This document shows, one piece after another, positions 1-5,086 of a stretch of 5,086 bases of DNA (its first letter is position 1; each line of letters starts with the position of its first letter). The position numbers and the translations under genes were made by a program. Under the pieces are notes generated by a model. It was not told the origin of the DNA and did no database searches. It saw only the letters and a program-made list of their open reading frames with translations. Source of the stretch: an uncultured Clostridia bacterium (GTDB lineage Bacteria > Bacillota > Clostridia > TANB77 > CAG-508); assembly GCA_944393275.1 (NCBI GenBank), contig CALXZQ010000077.1:1-5086 (forward strand), written 5' to 3'.

Positions 1-179
1 ATTTCAATACTTTCTGGGATTATAGGTGATTTATTTTTACCGTTCTGGAATGTTACTTCGGTGTGTACTGTACTTTTGCTAATACCAAATTTTTTTGCTG
101 CACCACGTACAGTATCTTTGCTATCTATAATATATTCTGCAAGTTCTATTGCTCGCCTTTCTATGTACAATTTTTCCAA
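1..179 (-). CDS. spoIIID: SpoIIID-like sporulation transcription regulator (5' part, runs off left edge; probable frameshift)
   Basis: SpoIIID is a small (about 80-90 residue) DNA-binding protein that, with sigma E, switches mother-cell genes on and off during sporulation. On the minus strand a TTG start at 179-177 lies 8 bases after AAGGGGG (194-188). The protein begins LEKLYIERRAIELAEYIID and runs into a helix-turn-helix, residues about 22-43, with TVRGAAKKFGISKSTVH, a close match to the family's TVRxxAKxFGxSKSTVHKD block. After V42-T43 the family continues ERLPxINPxL, but this frame reads FQNGKNKSPIIPESIE. The next frame (from base 46) gives R-T-V-K-I-N-H-L-stop-S-Q-K-V-L-K, which fits the family spacing better. 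I therefore suspect a one-base indel near bases 47-50 and a stop at 22-20. The gene is cut by the window edge, so the 3' end is unseen. It is divergent from the HD-domain gene. Family identity is confident; intactness is doubtful. Confidence 0.8.
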   Translation of the reverse strand, partial: MEKLYIERRAIELAEYIIDSKDTVRGAAKKFGISKSTVHTEVTFQNGKNKSPIIPESIE

Positions 180-187
180 ATGAAAAA

Positions 188-194
188 CCCCCTT
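188..194 (-). promoter_or_regulatory. Ribosome binding site that fixes the TTG start of spoIIID
   Basis: On the minus strand the sequence reads AAGGGGG, followed by 8 bases (TTTTTCAT) and then TTG. No ATG lies in frame nearby and spacing is ideal, so TTG at 179-177 is the start codon. Confidence 0.65.
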
Positions 195-217
195 GTAAAT
201 ACTGTTGCTTAATTTTA

Positions 218-246
218 TTCACTAAATAGATTGATTATGATATAAT
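218..246 (+). promoter_or_regulatory. Sigma-A-type promoter with extended -10 for the HD-domain gene
   Basis: The -35 is TTCACT (218-223, four of six consensus bases). A 17-base spacer leads to a perfect TATAAT (241-246), preceded by TG plus one base (238-240), the extended -10 motif. Transcription would start near 252-254, about 20 bases before the ATG at 273. A vegetative-type promoter suggests that the HD-domain gene is not limited to sporulation. It occupies the same 93-base gap from which spoIIID must be transcribed leftwards; I could not identify a convincing sigma-E promoter for spoIIID. Confidence 0.6.
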
Positions 247-272
247 CTCTATATGATAGGAGAGATAATTAT

Positions 273-1571
273 ATGGAAAAACTAATTTTAGAAGATTTAT
301 TTAAAGTATTATTAGGAATTATAGACAGTTATAATTCAAAAATATTACAGAATATAAATGAAAAGTATACAATAATTGATAAATCAATGCTTTCGGCATA
401 TTTATATATCAAAATTCTAGAGAATAGAAACGAAAGAAATGATTTATCAGTAGAAGTATTAAGAAATTATCTGCTAAAACAATCTATATATGGAGAAACA
501 GGTAATTTAGCTTTGGAATTTACAGATAAATCAAAAATGGATTTATATAATAAAGTAATAAATGAATTAATTGTAGAGAAATTTGAATATAAAAATAGAG
601 TAATGAAAAGACTAAAATACGATTACAAAATTCTAGATAATAATGAATTTACTAATCTTTTAAAATTTTGTGAGAGTATAGCAGAAATTTCTATTTTGAA
701 TAAATTAGCTAGAAGAGGAAATAAAGAAGCGGAAGAATATCTAAAAATCAGAAAGAATAAATTAGTAAGCATATATACTAATAATGCATTAAATGGAGAT
801 AAATTTAAGGATGAAAAAATAAATATCATTTATCATATAAAAGAAGAAAAATTTGAAGAAACAGATTATTTTAAATTATTGGAAGTAGCATTGAAATTAA
901 GGGATGTATACAGGTATTCTACACTTACAACAGTACTTCCAGAGAATGTATTATTTCATCAATATATTATTTCAGTAACTTGCATATTGTTTGCTGATTA
1001 TTTGAAAAGAGAGCTAAATGAAAATATTAATATATACACTCTTTTACTAAAGGCACTTTTTCATGATTTTGGAGAATATAATGGGAATGAGATAGTTACA
1101 CAAGTAAAAAATTATAATGAAGATACAATTGCTATGTTTGGACAAATGCAACGAACAGATGAAGAACAACTAAGGGGAAGAATCGGGGATAACTTATATA
1201 ATATTATCTCAGATTCCACAGATGGAGCAGAAGGGTATATTTTAGAAATATTAGATAAAGTAACAGCTATAATGAAATTATGGATCGAAGTCAAGTATAT
1301 GGGAAATAATACATATATAAAAGCAACTTGTTCAGTATTTCAATCAAGATTTAAAAGATTTGAAAAGATAAAAAAGATAGATGAGTTAAAGAAGAAAAAC
1401 TTTTATCTAGATTTTGTTAGAGAAGCTTACATATATGTAAAAGAAAATCTAATTGAATATAATCCAGAAATAACATTAGAATATTTTACAAAAGATGAAA
1501 TTGAAGTTATGAGAAATGAGATTAATGAAATTAAGAAAGATAAAAATATATTTCTTAAACCATGTAATTGA
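273..1571 (+). CDS. YfbR-like HD-domain protein with a degenerate second HD module
   Basis: The protein has 432 residues, with start ATG at 273 and AGGAGAG at 258-264. The C-terminal half (about 200-400) is an HD-domain metal phosphohydrolase most like the YfbR 5'-deoxynucleotidase family: R214 and ENVLFH place a histidine at 229, ALFHDFGE supplies H264-D265 and E268, and LEILDKVTA supplies D328. These are the expected four metal ligands, so nucleotide phosphate hydrolysis is possible; the substrate cannot be told. YfbR proteins are about 200 residues, half this length. Residues 1-195 appear to repeat the same fold without the ligands: LFKVL at 9 matches YFKLL at 199, YGETGN at 73-78 matches FGEYNGN at 266-272, and E134 sits opposite D328, all offset by about 190-195. 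No membrane segment or signal peptide is evident. The gene is transcribed alone, between its own promoter and a terminator. Codon use is AT-rich like its neighbours. Confidence 0.8.
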   Translation: MEKLILEDLFKVLLGIIDSYNSKILQNINEKYTIIDKSMLSAYLYIKILENRNERNDLSVEVLRNYLLKQSIYGETGNLALEFTDKSKMDLYNKVINELIVEKFEYKNRVMKRLKYDYKILDNNEFTNLLKFCESIAEISILNKLARRGNKEAEEYLKIRKNKLVSIYTNNALNGDKFKDEKINIIYHIKEEKFEETDYFKLLEVALKLRDVYRYSTLTTVLPENVLFHQYIISVTCILFADYLKRELNENINIYTLLLKALFHDFGEYNGNEIVTQVKNYNEDTIAMFGQMQRTDEEQLRGRIGDNLYNIISDSTDGAEGYILEILDKVTAIMKLWIEVKYMGNNTYIKATCSVFQSRFKRFEKIKKIDELKKKNFYLDFVREAYIYVKENLIEYNPEITLEYFTKDEIEVMRNEINEIKKDKNIFLKPCN

Positions 1572-1591
1572 TAATGTAATATTCTATTAAT

Positions 1592-1629
1592 AAAAATATC
1601 ATTGCCAGTTGGCAGTGATATTCTTTTTT
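1592..1629 (+). terminator. Rho-independent terminator after the HD-domain gene
   Basis: Twelve-base arms, AATATCATTGCC (1595-1606) and GGCAGTGATATT (1611-1622), pair with one G-U and a four-base loop AGTT. A run of T follows at 1624-1629. It lies 20 bases after the HD-gene stop and separates that transcript from yabG. Confidence 0.9.
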
Positions 1630-1646
1630 ATATTCTAAATTTCCTC

Positions 1647-1673
1647 ACATTTCGACAAACTTTTCATAAAATG
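1647..1673 (+). promoter_or_regulatory. Candidate mother-cell (sigma K or sigma E) promoter for yabG
   Basis: AC at 1647-1648 is followed by exactly 16 bases and CATAAAATG (1665-1673). The sigma-K pattern is AC, 16 bases, CATAnnnTA, so one base differs. CATAAAAT also differs by one base from the sigma-E -10 CATACAAT, but no good sigma-E -35 is present. B. subtilis yabG is sigma-K dependent, which fits. Such short, degenerate motifs occur by chance in AT-rich DNA, so this remains tentative. Confidence 0.4.
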
Positions 1674-1705
1674 TTATAAGCAGACATTTATGAGGTGTTT
1701 TTAAA

Positions 1706-2279
1706 ATGAAAAATTTTATATATAATAAGGAGTGTGTAAAAACAGGAAAAATATTACATTTAGATGGAGACAAAAGATATTCTGAAAAAGCATATAAACA
1801 TTACAAGAAAACAAATGTAGATGCAATAATAGAAAATATACAAGAAGAAAAGCAACCTATAATGATTAAAAGTTTGCTAGAAAAATATAATCCAGATATA
1901 CTGGTTATAACACGGACATGATAAAATTATAAATAAAAATGCCGGTTTATATGATATACAGAATTATAAAAATTCTAAGTATTTTGTGCAGACTGTTCAA
2001 AAAGCTAGAAAATGGAATAAAGGAAAAAATCTAGTAATTTTTGCCGGAGCATGTCAAAGTTTTTTTGAAGCAATTATGGAGGCTGGTGCTAATTTTGCAT
2101 CATCTCCAGATAGAATAATGATAGATTTTGCTGATCCTTTAATAGTAGCAGAGATAATTGCAACTTCAGAGGAATATAAATATATAACAATTGAAGATAT
2201 TGCAGATAAATTAAGAGATGGAATGAAGGGTATAGGAGGAATAGGAGCTAATGGAAAGATGAAAGTAACAAATTCGTAA
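1706..2279 (+). pseudogene. yabG: Sporulation-specific protease YabG, N-terminally truncated and frameshifted
   Basis: YabG (peptidase family U57) is a mother-cell cysteine-type protease that trims spore coat proteins. Frame one (1706-1921) carries GKILHLDGDKRY and LLEKYNPDILVIT, both family hallmarks, then reads CGG ACA TGA and stops. Dropping C1913 restores the conserved VITGHD and continues without interruption to 2279 through KYFVQTVQKAR, LVIFAGACQSFFEAI and AGANFASSPDR. The restored product would be about 190 residues against roughly 290 in B. subtilis; the missing part is the N-terminal 95-100 residues, since GKVLHLDGD normally lies near residue 114. The histidine and cysteine held to be catalytic in B. 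subtilis (GHD and GACQS) fall just after the shift at 1917-1919 and 2052-2054, so frame one lacks both. A start at 1706 has GAGGTG (1691-1696) upstream. GTG at 1986 opens the second frame but has no ribosome binding site and begins after the histidine. The order yabG-veg is conserved in many Firmicutes. Confidence 0.85.
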
Positions 2280-2308
2280 CAACAATGTAATACAATTGTA
2301 ACAAACTA
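2265..2308 (+). repeat. Four copies of a GTAACAA-type motif at exact 11-bp spacing
   Basis: GTAACAAATTC (2265), GTAACAACAAT (2276), GTAATACAATT (2287) and GTAACAAACTA (2298) follow each other with an exact 11-base period. The first seven bases are identical in three copies. The array begins inside the last codons of yabG and ends about 65 bases before the veg -35. Copies three and four also contain the palindrome TACAATTGTA (2291-2300). Spacing close to one helical turn would put all copies on one face of the DNA. It may be a protein-binding array or a decayed tandem duplication; function is unknown. Confidence 0.5.
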
Positions 2309-2372
2309 CAATCAAATCTACAGAAACCGCGAAAATAGTAGGATACAAGGCAGAGACAGTAAAAGCGTTTTT

Positions 2373-2401
2373 TTGACATTTTACTACTAAAATGATATAC
2401 T
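2373..2401 (+). promoter_or_regulatory. Strong sigma-A promoter of veg
   Basis: A perfect -35 TTGACA (2373-2378), a 17-base spacer and TATACT (2396-2401) with an extended TG-n (2393-2395) form a near-ideal vegetative promoter. The start of transcription would fall near 2408. The veg promoter of B. subtilis is likewise known as a very strong sigma-A promoter. Because it overlaps base 2392, the in-frame ATG there cannot be used from this promoter. Confidence 0.85.
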
Positions 2402-2430
2402 TTATTCATCTTAGTAAAGTAGGTGATGAA

Positions 2431-2721
2431 ATGATTTGTAGACAAGACATAACAAATCTAAAAACTGACATAGGAGAAAAAATAGGTCAAAAGATAATAG
2501 TTAAAGGATCTTTAGGCAGGAGTAAATCTTTTGAGAAAGAAGCTACAATAGAAAAAGCGTACCCAAATATATTTGTGGTAAAATATGAAGAAAATAATAG
2601 GAGTGTAACTTATAGTTACACAGATGTACTAACTAGAACAGTTGATGTTCAAGTGTTTGATGGGCAAGAATATAGTCCATTAATACCACCAGCAGAAGTT
2701 ACAAAAAAAGTAAATTTATAG
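2431..2721 (+). CDS. veg: Veg family protein
   Basis: Veg is a small, highly expressed cytoplasmic protein of Firmicutes; in B. subtilis it is linked to biofilm formation and to growth after germination, with no known enzymatic activity. This product has 96 residues against 86 in B. subtilis. Residues 13-77 carry the family pattern: a G-ximately-spaced GQKIIVKGSLGRSK block, then EKAYPNIFVV, then VTYSYTDVLTRTVDVQVF, matching the Bacillus TYPSVFVI and VSYSYADILTETVEL segments. The last 19 residues are proline-rich (PLIPP) and lysine-rich, and longer than in Bacillus. I chose ATG 2431 rather than the in-frame ATG at 2392 because the sequence GTAGGTGAT (2419-2427) is an extended Shine-Dalgarno directly before it and the promoter's start point lies downstream of 2392. 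The gene has its own promoter and terminator, downstream of the damaged yabG, the usual gene order. Confidence 0.92.
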   Translation: MICRQDITNLKTDIGEKIGQKIIVKGSLGRSKSFEKEATIEKAYPNIFVVKYEENNRSVTYSYTDVLTRTVDVQVFDGQEYSPLIPPAEVTKKVNL

Positions 2722-2728
2722 AATAATT

Positions 2729-2758
2729 AAAATTCCTAAGCAATTAGGAATTTTTTTT
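2729..2758 (+). terminator. Rho-independent terminator after veg
   Basis: A perfect 11-base stem, AAAATTCCTAA (2729-2739) and TTAGGAATTTT (2744-2754), closes a GCAA loop and runs into T at 2751-2758. It starts 7 bases after the veg stop and insulates veg from sipL. Confidence 0.9.
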
Positions 2759-2803
2759 GCCTTTTTTAATATAATTAAGTAAATAAAGTAAGGAGGGAAA
2801 TTT

Positions 2804-4348
2804 ATGAAACTAGAAATAGAAGGTGAAGATATATGTATAAACAGAGTTTTGGAAAGAAAAAATGAAAATATACTCGTAGAAAGTGATGTAATTATCCCAG
2901 ATATTAAACCAGATATAATAAGTAGCATTTATACAAGCGGCAATATATGTTTATATAGAAAAGAAATAATAGATGGAAAAGTAAAAATAGAGGGAAGTAT
3001 TGATACATATATAATTTATCTTTCAGATACAAAAGATGGGGAAATAAGGTCGCTAAATACAAAAATTGATTTTAATAAAGTAATAGAATTATCTAATAAT
3101 AGTAATGATATTGATTTAAATTTGGATTTAAACCTAAAAACGTTAGATTGTAGTGTAATAAACGGAAGAAAAATAAATATTAAAGCTTATATAGAAGTAT
3201 CTATTAAAACTAATACTAAAGAAAATGTTCAAATATTAAAAGATGTAAAAAATATTAATAATTTACAAAAACTTAATAAGGATATGACAATAAATTCATT
3301 AATTGGAAAAGGAGAAGCAAAAACTATTGCAAAAGATACTATTACAATTGATAATACAAGCAATTTAGCAGAGATATTAAATACCGAGATAAAGGTTATT
3401 AATAAAGATTTTAAAGTAAGCTACAATAAAATTCTAGCAAAAGCAGAAGTTAAAACTAAGATAATGTATCTAACAGAAGATAATACGATAAATACAGTAG
3501 AAAAACTAATACCTGTTATGGGATTTGTAGATATCCAAGATATATCAGAAGAAAATTTCTGTGATGTAAAGTATAATACAAGAAATATTATTATAAAGCC
3601 AAATGATGTAGAAGAACATTCAATTTATGTAGAAATAGAACTAGAGATTTCAAGTTATGTATATGAAAATAAAAAAATAGCCTTAATTCAAGATCTTTAT
3701 AGTCCAGAACAAAATATAGAATTTACTCAAAGAAAAGTTAGTGCAATGTCAGAGCTTACTAAATCTGTAAATATGTGTACTGTTAATAAAAGAATAGATG
3801 TACCAGAAATTGCAGGTAATAAGATATATAATGTTGCATTAGAACATTGTATAACAAATACAAATATAGAAAATGAAAGAATAATATATGAAGGAGAAAT
3901 TACGGCTAATATAATATATTTATCTTCAAGCTTATCAAGAATAGATACAAAAGTAGTGAAAATACCTTTTAATTATGAGCTTGATGCTACAGGGATTACT
4001 AATATTGCCAATATTGAAACTGAAATAACCATAAGAGAAGATAATTTTATTGTTTTATCTGATGGAGAAATAGAAGCACAAATTACATTACAGCTGGATA
4101 CAAAGAAATATAGAAATATGGAAATAAATGTAATTGATAATATAGAAACAAATGAATTAAGAAATGATATTGCATATAGCATTGTTATATATTTTGTGAA
4201 AAAAGGAGATACTCTTTGGAATATAGCAAAACAATTTAAAAGTACAGTAGAAGATATTGTTAAAATAAATGATATAGAAGATGAGAATAAAATCTCCCCA
4301 GGAGAACAAATACTAATTCCAAGGTATGTTGTAAGGAAAATTGGATAA
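2804..4348 (+). CDS. sipL: SPOCS (DUF3794) and LysM spore morphogenetic protein, SipL type
   Basis: In C. difficile, SipL binds the ATPase SpoIVA through its LysM domain and so holds the coat on the forespore surface; it is the functional counterpart of Bacillus SpoVID. This product has 514 residues, close to C. difficile SipL in length. The body is beta-rich SPOCS/DUF3794 modules: the first from about 25 to 130, with the typical VIIPDIKPDI at 29-38; a second at about 160-290; and a third at about 315-445, with VPEIAGNKIYNVALE from 333. The C-terminus is one LysM, about 463-507, with YFVKKGDTLWNIAKQF and the closing GEQILIPRY. There is no signal peptide or membrane segment, as expected for a protein acting in the mother-cell cytoplasm. 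The start ATG has a strong AAGGAGGG (2790-2797) six bases upstream. Its stop overlaps the yunB start, suggesting co-transcription and translational coupling. LysM alone would also occur in SafA-like proteins, but those lack SPOCS modules. Confidence 0.92.
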   Translation: MKLEIEGEDICINRVLERKNENILVESDVIIPDIKPDIISSIYTSGNICLYRKEIIDGKVKIEGSIDTYIIYLSDTKDGEIRSLNTKIDFNKVIELSNNSNDIDLNLDLNLKTLDCSVINGRKINIKAYIEVSIKTNTKENVQILKDVKNINNLQKLNKDMTINSLIGKGEAKTIAKDTITIDNTSNLAEILNTEIKVINKDFKVSYNKILAKAEVKTKIMYLTEDNTINTVEKLIPVMGFVDIQDISEENFCDVKYNTRNIIIKPNDVEEHSIYVEIELEISSYVYENKKIALIQDLYSPEQNIEFTQRKVSAMSELTKSVNMCTVNKRIDVPEIAGNKIYNVALEHCITNTNIENERIIYEGEITANIIYLSSSLSRIDTKVVKIPFNYELDATGITNIANIETEITIREDNFIVLSDGEIEAQITLQLDTKKYRNMEINVIDNIETNELRNDIAYSIVIYFVKKGDTLWNIAKQFKSTVEDIVKINDIEDENKISPGEQILIPRYVVRKIG

Positions 4349-5063
4349 AATCTATTCAAGAAAAACTTTCAAACTTCCTAAATTTATACGTTACAAGTTT
4401 GAAATGAATAAAAAGAATCCTAAAATAAGAAAGAAATTAAAAGTAAGCCTAATTGTTATAATTGCAATAATTACTATGATACGAGGAATTAAATCCATTG
4501 AACCTAGTTTTAATAGAATATGTGAAAAAGAAGCAAATGGTATAGCAACAAAGATCACTAATAATAAAGCAACAGAGGTTATGAAAAAGTATGAATATGA
4601 TGATTTAGTTACAATTATGAAAGATGAAAATGGAAATGTGAATATGGTTAAAGCAAATATAATTCCTATAAATAAAATAATTTCAGATGTTGCAGTGGAA
4701 ATACAAAATGAATTAGAAAATATTTCTAATGAAGATGTTGAGATAAGGCTTGGATCATTTACAGGAAGTAGAATTCTATCAGGAAGAGGACCCTCAATAA
4801 AATTTAAGATATTTAGTGTTGGAGATGTTCTTACAGATTTTAAAAGTGAGTTTAAGTCAGCAGGAATAAATCAAACATTACACCGAATGTATTTAGAAGT
4901 GAAGTGTAATGTAAGCATACTGACACCGTTTAATAGTATAGATAGGCAAATTACAAATCAAGTTATAATTGGTGAAAATATAATTGTTGGGACTACTCCG
5001 AATACCTATTATAATTTTGATAACTTAACAAATACAGATAGTGTTATGGAGGTTATAGAATAA
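4341..5063 (+). CDS. yunB: Sporulation protein YunB
   Basis: YunB is a mother-cell sporulation protein of the sigma-E regulon whose molecular role is unknown; it is thought to sit in the membrane round the forespore. This product has 240 residues, near the family length. It has a basic N-terminus (residues 1-34), one hydrophobic segment at about 33-49 (LKVSLIVIIAIITMIRGI), then an extra-membrane domain with family features: ANGIATKITNNKATEVM, a VTIMKDENGNVNMVKAN block, and the strongest match GRGPSIKFKIFSVGDVLTDF, followed by SAGINQTLHRMYLEVKCNV and SILTPF. The start is TTG at 4341, preceded by AAGGA (4333-4337) at a tight three-base spacing, and overlaps the sipL stop by 8 bases. ATG at 4404 (residue 22) would also keep the membrane segment but has no ribosome binding site. 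The gene probably shares the sipL transcript and ends at the terminator that closes the window. Confidence 0.88.
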   Translation: MDKIYSRKTFKLPKFIRYKFEMNKKNPKIRKKLKVSLIVIIAIITMIRGIKSIEPSFNRICEKEANGIATKITNNKATEVMKKYEYDDLVTIMKDENGNVNMVKANIIPINKIISDVAVEIQNELENISNEDVEIRLGSFTGSRILSGRGPSIKFKIFSVGDVLTDFKSEFKSAGINQTLHRMYLEVKCNVSILTPFNSIDRQITNQVIIGENIIVGTTPNTYYNFDNLTNTDSVMEVIE

Positions 5064-5086
5064 AAGAACTTTTTAGTTCTTTTATT
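5059..5086 (+). terminator. Palindromic terminator after yunB
   Basis: Twelve-base perfect arms, AATAAAAGAACT (5059-5070) and AGTTCTTTTATT (5075-5086), enclose a TTTT loop and include the yunB stop codon (5061-5063). T-runs lie on the 3' side of either strand, so it may work in both directions. The window ends at its last base, so any further T-tract is not visible. Confidence 0.7.

Noticed and set aside
195..272. Sigma-E promoter for spoIIID on the minus strand
   Set aside because: Partial matches (such as CATATAGA and a GTGAATA box) do not have the 14-15 base spacing required.
1907..1921. Programmed +1 frameshift producing full YabG
   Set aside because: No slippery codon followed directly by a stop, and no internal Shine-Dalgarno-like stimulator as in prfB. 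The rare CGG codon alone is weak evidence, and YabG is not known to use recoding.
2280..2372. Terminator for yabG in the gap before veg
   Set aside because: Only a CGC...GCG pair with a long loop precedes the T-run at 2368-2374; no stable stem is visible.
2392..2430. In-frame ATG at 2392 extending Veg by 13 residues
   Set aside because: It lies inside the promoter, upstream of the expected transcription start, has no ribosome binding site, and the extra residues do not resemble Veg; ATG 2431 has a good Shine-Dalgarno.
2747..2775. Sigma-E or sigma-A promoter for sipL
   Set aside because: AATATAAT at 2768-2775 resembles a -10 of either type, but the -35 region falls inside the veg terminator and matches neither consensus well. 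A sipL promoter must exist here, but I cannot place it.
3973..4359. Long antisense open frame opposite sipL (128 codons), and shorter antisense frames at 623-829, 1112-1294, 2248-2445 and 2716-2928
   Set aside because: They lie wholly or largely opposite well-supported genes, encode low-complexity hydrophobic sequence typical of AT-rich antisense frames, and have no recognisable family or start signals.

Overview
The window is very AT-rich DNA from a low-GC, endospore-forming Clostridia-type Firmicute. The assignment rests on base composition and on gene content: a SpoIIID-like regulator, YabG, Veg, a SPOCS/LysM protein of the SipL type and YunB. The order yabG-veg-sipL resembles Clostridioides difficile. 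A SPOCS protein ending in LysM is the clostridial counterpart of Bacillus SpoVID, which argues against Bacillus itself.

Layout. Bases 1-179 (minus strand) hold the start of spoIIID, a mother-cell sporulation regulator cut by the left edge; its frame appears to shift just after the helix-turn-helix. Bases 180-272 are a divergent control region with a good sigma-A-type promoter pointing right. Bases 273-1571 encode a 432-residue YfbR-like HD-domain protein that seems to be two copies of the same fold, with only the second keeping its metal ligands; a strong terminator follows. Bases 1706-2279 are a damaged yabG (spore coat protease), lacking the usual N-terminal region and carrying a one-base insertion next to the catalytic histidine. 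Four 11-bp-spaced repeats lie across its 3' end. Bases 2431-2721 are veg, with a near-consensus promoter and its own terminator. Bases 2804-4348 are sipL, overlapping by 8 bp the start of yunB (4341-5063); a palindromic terminator ends the window.

How the genes fit together. SpoIIID and YabG (mother-cell regulation and coat protein processing), SipL (anchors coat to the forespore by binding SpoIVA) and YunB all belong to the mother-cell programme of spore formation; Veg is a housekeeping or biofilm-linked small protein that commonly sits beside yabG. The notable point is asymmetry: the spoIIID and yabG reading frames look broken, whereas veg, sipL and yunB look intact. This is either early, selective decay of sporulation or sequence error at two sites. 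No mobile element, CRISPR array, tRNA or rRNA was seen, and I found no wholly new multi-gene system.
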